Shown here in pieces: positions 29,961 through 39,959 of a DNA stretch of 55,174 nt. The notes beneath the pieces are model-generated. The model had not been told where the DNA came from and searched no databases. It saw only the letters and a program-made list of their open reading frames with translations. Each line of letters opens with the position of its first letter. Position 1 is the stretch's first letter. The translations under genes were made by a program, and so were the position numbers. Source of the stretch: Actinomycetales bacterium (GTDB lineage: Bacteria > Actinomycetota > Actinomycetes > Nanopelagicales > Nanopelagicaceae); contig JAGWYB010000005.1 of NCBI GenBank assembly GCA_018969585.1, positions 1-55,174 of the forward strand. Direction: 5' to 3'.

Positions 29961-30938
29961 CTAAACCCCTTCCTTTTCCGCGTCAGAGTGGATGTCAATC
30001 CGCCATCCAGTTAGCCTCGCGGCAAGGCGAGCATTCTGGCCATCTTTTCCAATCGCAAGTGAGAGTTGATAATCAGGTACCACCACCTTGGCTGAACGAA
30101 GTTCCTGATTCACGACATCAACGCTTGCGACGCGAGCGGGTGCCAAAGCGTTTCCAACGTATTGGCTGGGATCTTCGGACCAATCGACAATATCAATCTT
30201 TTCTCCATGGAGTTCATCCATAACAGCTCTAGCTCTTGCGCCCATAGGACCAATTAGCGCTCCTTTAGCGCTAACTGCAGGACGTAACGAACGAACTGCG
30301 ATTTTTGTGCGATGGCCAGCCTCTCTGGCGATACCCATTATTTCAACAACATGTTCACGAATTTCCGGAACTTCCAGAGCAAATAATTGTTTGACTAAGG
30401 CGGGATGGCTCCGAGAAAGGAGAACTTCCGGTCCCTTCATGCCTTGTTTGACCTCAACTACGAAACATTTAACTCTTTCACCATGTTTGTAAATCTCACC
30501 TGGAACTTGTTCATGCGGAGGAATTTTGCCCTCAACGCGGCCTAGATCTACGTAAACCATTCGATGATCTCTTCCTTGTTGAATAACTCCGGAAACTATG
30601 TCTCCCACAGTTGCGCTAAATTCGCCGACAATTTCTGCATCTCTTGAGGCGCGCATTCTTTCTTTGATTATTTTTCGTGCCGTTGAAGAAGCAATTCGAC
30701 TAAAACCCGGAAGTTCATCGACGTGTTCCCCAATCTTTTCTCCGTCGGGACCAAATTCTGGGACCAACATTTTTATCTCCCCAGTAGACCGATCAAGGCG
30801 GGCGTATGCATAAGGTTTGGCGCCATCTATTTCGATATATGCGCTCCTAACCGCGACCTCTATGGCATCAATTAATTTTTCTAGTGGAATATCACGTTCT
30901 AGTGTGAGCGACTCCAAGACCTTCATGTCTACATTCAT
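29961..30938 (-). CDS. nusA: Transcription termination/antitermination factor NusA
   Basis: NusA modulates RNA polymerase pausing, termination and antitermination. The 325 aa contain the N-terminal polymerase-binding domain, an S1 domain at about 110-180 ([20 protein letters not shown]) and two KH domains ([13 protein letters not shown] and [16 protein letters not shown]). It lacks the C-terminal acidic repeats of proteobacterial NusA, as usual for actinobacteria. It overlaps rimP by 4 bases. Confidence 0.96.
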   Translation of the reverse strand: MNVDMKVLESLTLERDIPLEKLIDAIEVAVRSAYIEIDGAKPYAYARLDRSTGEIKMLVPEFGPDGEKIGEHVDELPGFSRIASSTARKIIKERMRASRDAEIVGEFSATVGDIVSGVIQQGRDHRMVYVDLGRVEGKIPPHEQVPGEIYKHGERVKCFVVEVKQGMKGPEVLLSRSHPALVKQLFALEVPEIREHVVEIMGIAREAGHRTKIAVRSLRPAVSAKGALIGPMGARARAVMDELHGEKIDIVDWSEDPSQYVGNALAPARVASVDVVNQELRSAKVVVPDYQLSLAIGKDGQNARLAARLTGWRIDIHSDAEKEGV

Positions 30939-31387
30939 CGCGAATCCTTACGATTAAATTCGACTTGAATTTTCGCTAATTTAATATCGCTGAAAGGAAC
31001 CAATAGTTCATCAATTTTCACGCTGTCGTTTTCTACCGAAACGATTCTTCCGACTATTTTCTTATCCTCATTTAATTTGATTTCGACGAGACGTCCAATG
31101 TTTTTTACCCAGTGTCGTTCTGCGGTTAAGGGGCGATCAATCCCAGGTGTTGTAACTTCCAGAGTAAAAGGCTGGTTGCCCAAAACAGATACTCGGTCTA
31201 ATTCATCTGAGATGGCGCGAGAAATAGAGGCAACTTGATCCAGATTTGGATTTCCATGTAGACCATCAATAATTACCGAAAGGTGCTTTCGTTTCCCACT
31301 CGGGCTTACCTTTATCTCTTCCAATATGAAGCCGGCAGCGCTCACGACAGGATTTATTAGCAAGGTTAAGTCATCAGCATTAGACAC
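30935..31387 (-). CDS. rimP: Ribosome maturation factor RimP
   Basis: RimP assists 30S maturation. The 150-aa protein shows the family pattern LEVTTPGIDRPLT for the core and a C-terminal SH3-like barrel. The GTG start is preceded by AGGTGG. It heads the rimP-nusA-infB-rbfA-truB-ribF run. The promoter must lie in the AT-rich 63 bp between it and the TauE-like permease gene, or further upstream. Confidence 0.94.
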   Translation of the reverse strand: MSNADDLTLLINPVVSAAGFILEEIKVSPSGKRKHLSVIIDGLHGNPNLDQVASISRAISDELDRVSVLGNQPFTLEVTTPGIDRPLTAERHWVKNIGRLVEIKLNEDKKIVGRIVSVENDSVKIDELLVPFSDIKLAKIQVEFNRKDSR

Positions 31388-31450
31388 TCTTCACCACCTG
31401 CTATTTATTTGTTTTTAAATTGTGTCTGCGAATCGTATCGTGTATCGCTT

Positions 31451-32221
31451 CTAAAGAAAAGTGTCCGCAGCAAGTCGAATTATTAAGAGCGATGTAGCAA
31501 CCAGGAAAACTTTTCGGATTAACCCAGAACCGCCTCGGATTGCTAGTCGCGCCCCAAGCAAACCGCCAGCTATATTGCCTATTGCCATACAGAGCCCTAG
31601 CGTCCAGAGAATTTTTCCAGAAACACCAAACACCAGGAGTGCCCCGATATTTGTCGAGAGATTCACTATTTTGGTCGTAACGGTGGCCTCAAGAAATGCG
31701 TAACCCAAGACAGCAACTAATACAAGCATTAAGAAAGATCCAGTTCCTGGTCCGAAAATTCCATCGTAAAAACCAATTGCCGATCCAAAAATTACGGCTT
31801 TAAATCCTTGATTTCCTTTTTTATCTAATTTTGTTTCAGTCAGACCTAATTCTTTGCGGAAAAAAGTGTAAGTGAATACTAAAATGAGAGCGATCAGAAT
31901 TATTGGTTGAAATGCTTCTCTAGGAATCAGAGTTGCCACTCTTGCCCCAAGCGCTGATCCAATAAATGCCGGAATTGCCATAAAGGTTGCGATTCTTAAG
32001 TTAGGACGTAATCTCCTTAGATAAGTAATAGTTGCGGTAGCTGTGCCAAGCGAGGCTGGCAATTTATTTGTTCCTAGTATGACCGCGGGTTGTGTTCCTG
32101 GTAGAGCCACCAATAGAGAAGGTAATTGAATTAATCCACCGCCGCCAGCAATCGAATCGACTAGGCCCGCAAATGCTGAGGCAAGAATCAACAAAAAAAG
32201 AACTTCAGAAGAAACTTCCAC
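31451..32221 (-). CDS. TauE/SafE-family permease
   Basis: This integral membrane protein of 256 aa has about eight hydrophobic segments. The family signatures are AGLVDSIAGGGGLIQLPSLL near the N-terminus and GFYDGIFGPGTGSFLML in the middle. Members export sulfite, sulfoacetate or related organic anions; the substrate cannot be deduced. The GTG start shares a base with the proS stop. proS is upstream on the same strand, so the two are probably co-transcribed. Confidence 0.9.
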   Translation of the reverse strand: MEVSSEVLFLLILASAFAGLVDSIAGGGGLIQLPSLLVALPGTQPAVILGTNKLPASLGTATATITYLRRLRPNLRIATFMAIPAFIGSALGARVATLIPREAFQPIILIALILVFTYTFFRKELGLTETKLDKKGNQGFKAVIFGSAIGFYDGIFGPGTGSFLMLVLVAVLGYAFLEATVTTKIVNLSTNIGALLVFGVSGKILWTLGLCMAIGNIAGGLLGARLAIRGGSGLIRKVFLVATSLLIIRLAADTFL

Positions 32222-33945
32222 TATTTTAAAAGATTTATCAATTGACTAACGACACTACCGACAGGAACTTCTTCTTTGGAGCCAGATTTTCTATCGCGTA
32301 CTTCCACATTTCCATCAGCGAGTGATTTCCCAACAATTACCAACATGGGATTTCCGATAAGTTCAGCATCCTTAAATTTAACTCCTGGGCTAGCCTCTTT
32401 GCGATCATCAAAAAGCACCGTAATGCCCTTGTTCTCTAACTCAATCGCAATACTTTCTGCCACTTCAAATGGGCGCTCATCTTTCCCAGTTGCCACAATA
32501 TGTACGAGCGCAGGAGCAATCTCCTTGGGCCAAACCAGTCCAATTTCATCGTGATTCTGTTCAGCAATTGCAGCTACCGCTCGAGTTACTCCAATTCCGT
32601 ACGATCCCATAGTTACAGTCCGAGATTTTCCAGCCGCGTCTAAGACCGTAAGTTTCAATGCCTCCGCGTATTTTCTTCCAAGTTGGAAAATGTGTCCGAT
32701 CTCAATAGCTCGATCAATTACGACTGGAGTTTCGCAATTCGGGCAAGCATCACCTTCGCGAACTTCCGCTGCTTCGACAAATCCATCAACTTGAAAATCT
32801 CGTCCGTGCGTAACGTAGCGCGCGTGACGATCTTTGATATTTGCTCCAGTTATCCAGTGAGAGCCCACCGTAATCCGGGGATCGGCATATAACTTGATTC
32901 CGAATTTCTTTGCATCCTGAGGACCAACATAACCTTTAACAAACTCTTTTCGTTTCGCAAAATCTTCATCTTCAAAGAGTCTAATTTCTTTAACTCCGGG
33001 AAGATTGGCTTCCACTCTCTTTAAATCCACCTCTCGATCACCTGGAACGAGGATGCAGATTGGTTCTCCGTCGGCCAACAAAAGCACATTCTTTAGCGTG
33101 TCTGCGGCGCCAATATTAGCGTTGTACTTTTTATTCATAACTTCGACAAGTGTCTCGATTGTAGGAGTATTGGGAGTATCAAGAACCTCTATTGCCGGAG
33201 GAGTTTCTAAATCTTTATTCTTCACAACTGTCGTCATTGCTTCCACATTAGCTGCGTACCCGCATTTTTTGCAGAGCACATAAGTGTCTTCTCCTGTGGG
33301 ACAAGGAGCGAGAAATTCTTCAGATTTGGAACCGCCCATCGCTCCTGCCATTGCAGAAACAATGTTGTATTTCAAACCTAGTCGATCAAAGGTTGAAATA
33401 TATGCAAGACGATGCTTCTGATAAGAGACTTCTAATCCAGCATCATCTAAATCAAAAGAGTAAGAATCTTTCATCACAAACTCTCTACCGCGAATGATGC
33501 CGCTTCGAGGTCTCGCTTCATCGCGATATTTGGTTTGAATTTGATAGATATGTAACGGGAGATCGCGATAAGAGGAGTACTCCCCTTTAACCATTAAAGT
33601 AAACATTTCCTCATGGGTTGGTCCAAGAAGATAATCAGCACCTTTTCGGTCTTTTAAACGAAAAAGTGTTGGTCCGTATTCATCCCATCTGCCTGATTCT
33701 TCATAAGGGTCCTTCGGCAGTAGAGCGGGAAAGTGAACTTGTTGGAATCCGGCGCGATCCATTTCTTCTCGAACTATTCGCTCAACATTTCTCAACACGA
33801 TAACGCCGAGAGGGAGCCAAGAGAAAATGCCAGCTGCAATAGGTCTTACGTATCCGGCTCTTACTAATAATCGATGACTGGCAACTGAAGCATCAGAAGG
33901 ATCATCGCGAAGAGTGCGCAGGAAAAGAGTAGACATCCGCAGCAT
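32221..33945 (-). CDS. proS: Prolyl-tRNA synthetase
   Basis: This class II synthetase charges tRNA-Pro. The 574 aa match the bacterial type: motif 2 region [21 protein letters not shown], an inserted editing domain between motifs 2 and 3 (about residues 225-400), motif 3 [10 protein letters not shown] and a C-terminal anticodon domain. A CKKCGY element and a CPNCETP element flank the insertion. The ATG at 33945 lacks a ribosome site. TAGGCT (33952-33957) lies 6 nt upstream, so it may be leaderless. Another ATG is three codons in. Confidence 0.96.
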   Translation of the reverse strand: MLRMSTLFLRTLRDDPSDASVASHRLLVRAGYVRPIAAGIFSWLPLGVIVLRNVERIVREEMDRAGFQQVHFPALLPKDPYEESGRWDEYGPTLFRLKDRKGADYLLGPTHEEMFTLMVKGEYSSYRDLPLHIYQIQTKYRDEARPRSGIIRGREFVMKDSYSFDLDDAGLEVSYQKHRLAYISTFDRLGLKYNIVSAMAGAMGGSKSEEFLAPCPTGEDTYVLCKKCGYAANVEAMTTVVKNKDLETPPAIEVLDTPNTPTIETLVEVMNKKYNANIGAADTLKNVLLLADGEPICILVPGDREVDLKRVEANLPGVKEIRLFEDEDFAKRKEFVKGYVGPQDAKKFGIKLYADPRITVGSHWITGANIKDRHARYVTHGRDFQVDGFVEAAEVREGDACPNCETPVVIDRAIEIGHIFQLGRKYAEALKLTVLDAAGKSRTVTMGSYGIGVTRAVAAIAEQNHDEIGLVWPKEIAPALVHIVATGKDERPFEVAESIAIELENKGITVLFDDRKEASPGVKFKDAELIGNPMLVIVGKSLADGNVEVRDRKSGSKEEVPVGSVVSQLINLLK

Positions 33946-33961
33946 GCCGATAGCCTACCTA

Positions 33962-35113
33962 CTACTTAACTGTTACTTGCGGTTCTCCAGAAGCGATTCC
34001 AGCAGCTTCCATCTCATCTGCAATTTTCATTGCCTCTTCAATAAGCGTCTCAACGATTTGTGCCTCAGGTACTGTCTTTATTACTTGACCCTTTACGAAG
34101 ATCTGGCCTTTTCCATTTCCGGATGCCACACCTAGATCTGCTTCCCTCGCTTCACCTGGTCCATTAACAACACATCCCATTACAGCAACCCTGAGCGGAA
34201 CAGTCATTCCTTCAAGACCGGCCTGAACTTTTTCTGCGAGGCTATAAACATCAACCTGTGCTCTTCCGCATGATGGACAAGAAACTATCTCCAATTTTCG
34301 CTGGCGAAGATTTAAAGATTCCAGTATTGAAATTCCAACTTTAACTTCTTCAACGGGCGGAGCTGAAAGTGAAACGCGAATCGTGTCTCCAATGCCTTCG
34401 GACAAGAGAATGCCAAATGCCGTTGCAGATTTGATTGTTCCCTGAAACAACGGTCCGGCCTCTGTCACTCCAAGATGTAGTGGATAGTCACACTTTGATG
34501 CAAGGAGGCGATATGCCTTTACCATGGTTACTGGATCGTGATGTTTTACTGAAATCTTTATGTCGGTGAAACCATGTTCTTCGAATAAACCAATTTCCCA
34601 CATTGCTGATTCAACTAAAGCTTCTGGAGTTGCTTTCCCATATTTAGCTAGAAGTCTTGGATCTAAGGAGCCAGCATTTACTCCAATACGAATCGGAATG
34701 CCAGCATCGCCGGCGGCTTTCGCAACTTCTTTAACCTTGTCATCAAATTGTTTAATGTTGCCCGGATTTACTCTAACTCCGGCGCAGCCCGCATCAATCG
34801 CTGCAAAAATGTACTTTGGTTGAAAATGAATATCTGCGATAACTGGAATCTGTGATTTCTTCGCAATCTGGCTTAACGCATCTGCATCATCCTGACTCGG
34901 TACAGCCACCCTAACTATTTGGCAACCAGATGCGGTCAGTTCTGCGATTTGTTGCAAAGTTGAATTTACATCGGCGGTTAACGTGGTGCACATTGATTGG
35001 ACGCTTACAGGAGCATCTCCGCCCACTAGAACATTGCCGAGTTTGAGTTGCTTAGTTTTACGGCGAGGCGCCAGAGTAGGCAAAGGCGCTTGAGGCATTC
35101 CGAGCTCAACCAT
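33962..35113 (-). CDS. ispG: 4-hydroxy-3-methylbut-2-enyl diphosphate synthase IspG
   Basis: IspG is an iron-sulfur enzyme of the MEP pathway that reduces MEcPP to HMBPP. The 383 aa contain a TIM-barrel N-half ([31 protein letters not shown]) and the cluster cysteines in SCPSCGR and [10 protein letters not shown]. The ATG at 35113 has a TAAGGA ribosome site, preferred over the in-frame TTG at 35131. It follows dxr and rip1 in the common actinobacterial order dxr-rip1-ispG-proS. A bidirectional promoter probably lies in the 90 bp upstream. Confidence 0.97.
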   Translation of the reverse strand: MVELGMPQAPLPTLAPRRKTKQLKLGNVLVGGDAPVSVQSMCTTLTADVNSTLQQIAELTASGCQIVRVAVPSQDDADALSQIAKKSQIPVIADIHFQPKYIFAAIDAGCAGVRVNPGNIKQFDDKVKEVAKAAGDAGIPIRIGVNAGSLDPRLLAKYGKATPEALVESAMWEIGLFEEHGFTDIKISVKHHDPVTMVKAYRLLASKCDYPLHLGVTEAGPLFQGTIKSATAFGILLSEGIGDTIRVSLSAPPVEEVKVGISILESLNLRQRKLEIVSCPSCGRAQVDVYSLAEKVQAGLEGMTVPLRVAVMGCVVNGPGEAREADLGVASGNGKGQIFVKGQVIKTVPEAQIVETLIEEAMKIADEMEAAGIASGEPQVTVK

Positions 35114-35135
35114 GTCCTTATTCTGCCTCAATCGT

Positions 35136-35141
35136 TATAGT
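35136..35141 (+). promoter_or_regulatory. -10 element of microprotein ORF, overlapping an ispG -10
   Basis: TATAGT lies 7 nt before the ATG at 35149, the spacing of a leaderless transcript. The opposite strand reads TATAAC at 35139-35134, a plausible ispG -10. The two form a shared, near-symmetrical bidirectional promoter core. No clear -35 on either side. Confidence 0.4.
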
Positions 35142-35148
35142 TGCTCAA

Positions 35149-35220
35149 ATGAAGCCATGGATAATCGTGAGTTATTTGGTTATTTCTTTACTTCTAATCA
35201 CTTACGTGTACGGATTCTAA
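35149..35220 (+). CDS. Predicted 23-aa single-pass membrane microprotein
   Basis: The short frame encodes MKPWIIVSYLVISLLL followed by ITYVYGF and a TAA. It is almost entirely a hydrophobic helix with one N-terminal Lys, as in known bacterial membrane microproteins. It has a TATAGT box 7 nt upstream, in the leaderless spacing used by other genes here. It ends 3 bases before the stop of convergent rip1, a membrane protease gene. I know of no matching family. It could be a chance frame, so confidence is limited. Confidence 0.4.
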   Translation: MKPWIIVSYLVISLLLITYVYGF

Positions 35221-35223
35221 GTA

Positions 35224-36408
35224 TTAGAGGTTGAAATTAATTGGGTTGAAAATATCTGCTATTAAAAGCAGCGCGGTGAGGAAAATTAAGGCAACAAGAA
35301 CAATTACTGTGATGGGCGTTAATTTTTCGATATCAACTTTTCCGGGCTCAGTCCGACCTCTAATACGGTAAATCTGGCGGCGCGCGCCCTCAAACAGAGC
35401 AACAGCGATATGTCCTCCATCAAGAGGAAGAATCGGAATCAGATTAAATATTCCTACAAAGATATTTAGCGAAGCAATTATCAATAGGAATGTCGCTATC
35501 TTCTCGCCCATCGTCAGATTGGAGCTAGAAGCAGTTTCCCCAGTAGCTCGAGCTACGCCAACGATTCCTACTAAGCCATCGGTGCCGCGCTCTTCACCAA
35601 GAAAAGTTTGTCTTATAAGCGTAGGAATTTGCTGCGGCAAGCCAATCAGCGCCTTTATCGAGCCAACAAAAAGTTGTGCGGTGGCTTCGGCAGATGAACC
35701 AATTGCACTTATTGGATTTTCTTTAACCAGACCGTATTTATTGACAATTCCGATAAAGCCACGATCTTCACCATCTACGGTTCTCGTTGCTGCTACTAAA
35801 TCAATGTTTATCTCAGAGCCATCTCGAAGAATTACTAGGGAGATTTGCTTCCCGGCAGATTCTCTTAGAACAGGAGAAATCTCGCTCCATTCAAGATTGC
35901 GCACGCCGTTTATCCCGACTACTTCATCGCCGGGCAGTAATCCAGCTTGTTTAGCTGGAGAGATTGGGTCACTAGATGTGCACTCAGTCTTTGCGGGAAC
36001 GCAAGGAAGTACCTCTTGAATGATCGGGAGAGATTTAACTACACCCACTCCGGTAAATAATATAAAGAGAAAAAGGAATCCCAGAATGAAATGAAGAACT
36101 GATCCAGAACCAAGGACCACTAACTTTTCGCGGGTTCGAGCTTTGTAGAAAGCGCGATGAGCGATATCGGCAGGCATTTCATCTCGCACAGACATTCCCG
36201 AAATTTTGCAATAACCACCGGCGGGTATGGCTTTGATACCAAACTCCGTCTCGCCGCGCTGAATTGACCATATCCGCTTTCCGAATCCGAGAAAGAATTC
36301 AGTAACCCGCATTCCATAACGCTTTGCGGTTATGTAGTGTCCATATTCATGAACCATAATCGAGAAAAGTAGAGCGAAAACAAAGGCAAGTACTCCGATT
36401 AAGCCCAA
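35224..36408 (-). CDS. rip1: Site-2 intramembrane zinc protease (RseP/Rip1 family)
   Basis: This M50 metalloprotease cleaves membrane-bound anti-sigma factors and other single-pass proteins. The 394 aa have the zinc motif HEYGH near residue 20 in the first membrane helix, a periplasmic PDZ domain (about 130-220, AGLLPGDEVVGINGV), and NLIPILPLDGGHI carrying the third metal ligand near residue 325. The start is TTG with AGGGG upstream. It sits between dxr and ispG as in mycobacteria. The substrate is unknown. Confidence 0.94.
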   Translation of the reverse strand: MGLIGVLAFVFALLFSIMVHEYGHYITAKRYGMRVTEFFLGFGKRIWSIQRGETEFGIKAIPAGGYCKISGMSVRDEMPADIAHRAFYKARTREKLVVLGSGSVLHFILGFLFLFILFTGVGVVKSLPIIQEVLPCVPAKTECTSSDPISPAKQAGLLPGDEVVGINGVRNLEWSEISPVLRESAGKQISLVILRDGSEINIDLVAATRTVDGEDRGFIGIVNKYGLVKENPISAIGSSAEATAQLFVGSIKALIGLPQQIPTLIRQTFLGEERGTDGLVGIVGVARATGETASSSNLTMGEKIATFLLIIASLNIFVGIFNLIPILPLDGGHIAVALFEGARRQIYRIRGRTEPGKVDIEKLTPITVIVLVALIFLTALLLIADIFNPINFNL

Positions 36409-36416
36409 GTAAACCC

Positions 36417-37553
36417 CTAACTTTTCGGAAGCGCTTCTTGCGCTACACGTCGCGCATCATTCTCGATTGCGGTGACATCGTTAATGTCTCGAACTCGATC
36501 TGGCGCTGAGGATGCCAGTCTACTGATGACGGTTTCGACGGTCTTTACTATTGCTGTGAATGGAATGAGTTTCTTCAGAAAAGCTTCCACTGCAACCTCG
36601 TTTGCAGCATTAAACATTGCGGTAACTGAACCGCCTAATGCGCCACACCTGCGGGCTAGTTCAATACTTGGAAACCTGATTTCATCTATTGGTTCGAAAT
36701 TCCAACTCTGCCTAGATCGCCAATCAATGATTGGCATTACTTCATTCAATCGATTCGGATAATTGAGGGCGTATGCAATTGGACCCTTCATATCAGGCGG
36801 AGATGCCTGTGCAATTACAGAACCATCTTGAAATTCAACCATTGAGTGAACAATTGCTTGTGGATGAATTACCGCCTCTAGCCGATGATACGGAATTCCA
36901 AATAAGTAATGTGCTTCGATAATTTCTAAACCCTTATTCACCATGGTCGCCGAGTTAATTGTCACCATGGGACCCATGCTCCATGTGGGGTGATTAAGAG
37001 CCTCTTCGACCGTAACGTTCTCTAAATCCATCCGATCGCGAAATGGTCCACCGCTAGCCGTCAAAATCATCCGGCTTACTTCCTCAATTTTTCCGGAATG
37101 TAGAGCTTGAAATAGCGCAGAGTGTTCAGAGTCAACGGGAATTATTCGCTCTCTTCCGTGAGCGATAACTAAATCTCCACCCGCGACTAACGATTCTTTA
37201 TTTGCCAGAGCGACCTGGTTTCCCGCTTCCAATGCAGCCAGAGTTGGACCTAAGCCAATCGAGCCGGTGATTCCATTCAAAACTACGTCACATGAGATCG
37301 CTGCGATAGTACTTGCGGAGTTTTGGCCATCAATGACTTCGACTCCTGAAAGAGAATTTTTCAACTCATCGCCGGCTCCAGTTGTAGCGATTATTGGTAC
37401 ATCAAATTTCTTTGCTTGGTCGGCTAACTTCGAAATATTTCGCGATCCGGCCGCTAGTCCTACAACGCGAAAATCTTGTGGATGCGAGGCGACAACCTCT
37501 AAAGCTTGAACCCCGATAGAACCCGTGGAGCCCAAAATCACAATATCTCGCAC
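36417..37553 (-). CDS. dxr: 1-deoxy-D-xylulose 5-phosphate reductoisomerase
   Basis: DXR makes 2-C-methyl-D-erythritol 4-phosphate, the first committed MEP-pathway step, with NADPH. The 378 aa show the dinucleotide motif LGSTGSIGVQALEV, NKESLVAGG, the metal/substrate loops PVDSEHSALFQAL and TASGGPFR, and NHPTWSMG. The GTG start has GAGAGG upstream. The gene is divergent from gabT across a 65-bp gap. Confidence 0.97.
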   Translation of the reverse strand: MRDIVILGSTGSIGVQALEVVASHPQDFRVVGLAAGSRNISKLADQAKKFDVPIIATTGAGDELKNSLSGVEVIDGQNSASTIAAISCDVVLNGITGSIGLGPTLAALEAGNQVALANKESLVAGGDLVIAHGRERIIPVDSEHSALFQALHSGKIEEVSRMILTASGGPFRDRMDLENVTVEEALNHPTWSMGPMVTINSATMVNKGLEIIEAHYLFGIPYHRLEAVIHPQAIVHSMVEFQDGSVIAQASPPDMKGPIAYALNYPNRLNEVMPIIDWRSRQSWNFEPIDEIRFPSIELARRCGALGGSVTAMFNAANEVAVEAFLKKLIPFTAIVKTVETVISRLASSAPDRVRDINDVTAIENDARRVAQEALPKS

Positions 37554-37584
37554 GCCATAATCCTCTCAGAAAGTTACCTAGCAA

Positions 37585-37612
37585 TTGGTTTGATTTAAGT
37601 TCGAGATAGTAT
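37585..37612 (+). promoter_or_regulatory. Predicted leaderless gabT promoter
   Basis: TTGGTT (37585-37590), a 16-bp spacer and TAGTAT (37607-37612) are followed by 6 nt and the gabT ATG at 37619. There is no Shine-Dalgarno, so transcription and translation probably begin at the same base. Confidence 0.6.
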
Positions 37613-37618
37613 TTACAC

Positions 37619-38959
37619 ATGGAATCCGGCCCAAAACTCGCTCAAGTTCGCAAAGTTGTAACTCAAATTCCTGGTCCAAAATCTGAAGCTTTGGTTAAGC
37701 GAAGAGGCGAGGCAGTTTCTGCCGGTCTAGGTATGGCTGTTCCGGTAGTGGTTGAGCGCGCGGGCGGCGGAGTTATTATCGATGTGGATGGAAATTCCAT
37801 AATTGATATGGGTGCAGGTATCGCTGTTGTAAGTGTCGGTAATTCCGCTACGCGAGTTGTTAAGCGTGTCATCGAGCAAGTAGAAGCATTTACTCATACC
37901 TGTTTTATGGTCGCGCCCTACGAGGGATACATCGAAGTAAGTGAAGCCCTAAATCGACTAACTCCTGGTTCACATAAGAAGAAGTCCGCTTTATTCACCT
38001 CCGGTGCGGAGGCGCTGGAGAACGCAGTAAAAATTGCTCGCAAATTTACTAATCGACAGGCAGTTGTTGTTTTCGAACATGGTTATCACGGCCGAACCAA
38101 TCTAACGATGGGAATGACCGCAAAAAACATTCCATATAAAGATGGCTTTGGGCCGTTCGCCCCAGAGATTTATCGAATGCCAATGGCTTATCCATTTCGT
38201 TGGCCGGGCGGTGCTGATGCATGTGCCAAAGATGCATTAGACACAGTTATTCATAAAATTGAAAAAGAAATTGGCGCGAAGAACGTCGCATGCATAGTAA
38301 TTGAACCAATTCAAGGCGAAGGTGGCTTTATCGTCCCACCAAAAGGCTTTCTTCCTGGGCTTGTTAAGTTTTCTAAAGATAATGGGATCGTCTTTATCGC
38401 AGATGAAGTTCAAACTGGTTTTGCACGCACCGGCGATATGTTCGGATGCGATGATGAAGGAATCGTCCCAGACTTAATCACTACCGCTAAAGGAATCGCA
38501 GGCGGATTACCGCTAGCTGGCGTAACTGGAAGAGCAGAAATTATGGATTCTGTTCATGCTGGTGGTCTTGGTGGAACTTATGGTGGATCTCCGATTGCCT
38601 GCGCTGCGGCCCTCGGCGCAATTGAAACTATCGAAGAAGAAAATCTTGTTGATAGAGCTCGTGAGCAAGGCAAGATAATTTCGTCTGCACTTCAGGAGAT
38701 GAAAAAGAAATATCCAATTATTGGCGATGTTCGTGGCCGAGGCGCGATGCAGGCGCTGGAATTTGTAAAACCCGGCACGATGGAACCAAACACTGAAGCC
38801 CAATCTTCAATTATTAAGTATTGTCTACAAAAAGGCGTTCTGCTTCTATCGGCAGGAACTTACGGAAATGTAATTCGATTACTTCCGCCGCTCGTAATGC
38901 CGGATGATCTGTTGAAAGAAGCTCTATCTATTCTCGATGAAGCAATCGCAAAGGCTTAG
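37619..38959 (+). CDS. gabT: 4-aminobutyrate aminotransferase
   Basis: This class III PLP aminotransferase is expected to convert GABA and 2-oxoglutarate to succinate semialdehyde and glutamate. The 446 aa contain TSGAEALENAVKIAR, EHGYHGRTNLTMGMT, IADEVQTGFARTG and the PLP lysine in TTAKGIAGGLPLAG near residue 291. It lies convergent to agmatinase, sharing a TTAG stop overlap at 38956-38959, and next to a putrescine transporter and aldehyde dehydrogenase. It may also accept putrescine, since no separate putrescine aminotransferase is seen. Confidence 0.92.
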   Translation: MESGPKLAQVRKVVTQIPGPKSEALVKRRGEAVSAGLGMAVPVVVERAGGGVIIDVDGNSIIDMGAGIAVVSVGNSATRVVKRVIEQVEAFTHTCFMVAPYEGYIEVSEALNRLTPGSHKKKSALFTSGAEALENAVKIARKFTNRQAVVVFEHGYHGRTNLTMGMTAKNIPYKDGFGPFAPEIYRMPMAYPFRWPGGADACAKDALDTVIHKIEKEIGAKNVACIVIEPIQGEGGFIVPPKGFLPGLVKFSKDNGIVFIADEVQTGFARTGDMFGCDDEGIVPDLITTAKGIAGGLPLAGVTGRAEIMDSVHAGGLGGTYGGSPIACAAALGAIETIEEENLVDRAREQGKIISSALQEMKKKYPIIGDVRGRGAMQALEFVKPGTMEPNTEAQSSIIKYCLQKGVLLLSAGTYGNVIRLLPPLVMPDDLLKEALSILDEAIAKA

Positions 38960-39954
38960 CGATCCAATAAATTCTGCGTCGGTGAGTAGGTTTCACTGCT
39001 TCTTCGCTTGGCTATCGCGCTCAGCGCCTCTAAAACAACTCGATTAGCCAAGATCGCAGTTATATCTGCGCTATCAAATGGCGGACAAACTTCAACTACA
39101 TCTATCCCGACTATCGGTAATTCCAAACAAATTCTCCGGACTGCTTCTAGTAATTCTCGGGATGTCATTCCGCCAGGTTCTGGAGTGCCAGTTCCAGGAG
39201 CCATACCTGGATCTACAACATCTATATCAACAGATAGAAATACTCCATCACAGCCATCAGTAAGGCGAACAAAAGACTCATCTAAAACACTCTTCAGTCC
39301 CCGGTGGTGAATTTCAGTCATTTCATATGAACGCATACCTTTGTCACGCATCCAGTCCAAAGTCTTGGAATCTGGCCAATAACCGCGTAGACCAAGTTGT
39401 AGGAATCTATCGCCACGAACGTCACCAGAATCAATTAATCGACGCATCGGAGTTCCGTGGCCAACAAGTGCGCCAAACTGAACTTCCCCGGTATCTGCAT
39501 GAGCATCAAAATGAATCATTGAAATTTTCCCCTTGCCACGATGCGCTGCAATTCCAGCGACATCAGCGGAAGCTATGGAGTGATCTCCGCCAAGAACCAC
39601 CGCAATCGCACCGGAGCGCGAAATTTTCTCCGTTGCAGCTTTCAAGACTTCTAGCGAGGAAACTAAGTCACCTGGTGGCATCATTAGATCGCCAGCGTCA
39701 ACTACCTTCAAACTTTTTAGTCCGTCAATCCGTAAAGCTAAATGTGGCCGCTCTCCATCGTGCGGTAGATAGTCACCCATCCGTATTGCTTGTGGGCCAA
39801 ACTTTGCACCCGAACGATGTGAAGTTCCACTATCAATGGGGGCGCCAACAATTACGACGTCAGCGCCCTTAAATGTTTCAGGTTTATCCAAATCGCATGC
39901 CGGCACGCCAAGAAACGTGAAGTTCGGGCCATACATGTTGCCGATATTGGTCAC
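38956..39954 (-). CDS. speB: Agmatinase/ureohydrolase family protein
   Basis: This is a binuclear-manganese ureohydrolase. The 332 aa carry the metal-binding motifs GGDHSIA, IHFDAHADTG and SVDIDVVDPGMAPGTG. Agmatinase (agmatine to putrescine and urea) is the likeliest activity. Guanidinobutyrase, which would yield GABA directly for GabT, fits the neighbours equally well. The start is a GTG just after trpB2; an ATG six codons in is possible. It is last in the pot cluster. Confidence 0.85.
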   Translation of the reverse strand: MTNIGNMYGPNFTFLGVPACDLDKPETFKGADVVIVGAPIDSGTSHRSGAKFGPQAIRMGDYLPHDGERPHLALRIDGLKSLKVVDAGDLMMPPGDLVSSLEVLKAATEKISRSGAIAVVLGGDHSIASADVAGIAAHRGKGKISMIHFDAHADTGEVQFGALVGHGTPMRRLIDSGDVRGDRFLQLGLRGYWPDSKTLDWMRDKGMRSYEMTEIHHRGLKSVLDESFVRLTDGCDGVFLSVDIDVVDPGMAPGTGTPEPGGMTSRELLEAVRRICLELPIVGIDVVEVCPPFDSADITAILANRVVLEALSAIAKRRSSETYSPTQNLLDR

Positions 39955-39959
39955 AGAGT

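Noticed and set aside
39327-39872. 181-codon plus-strand frame over agmatinase
   Set aside because: It is a shadow frame of a conserved gene, with His/Gln-rich composition typical of antisense translation.
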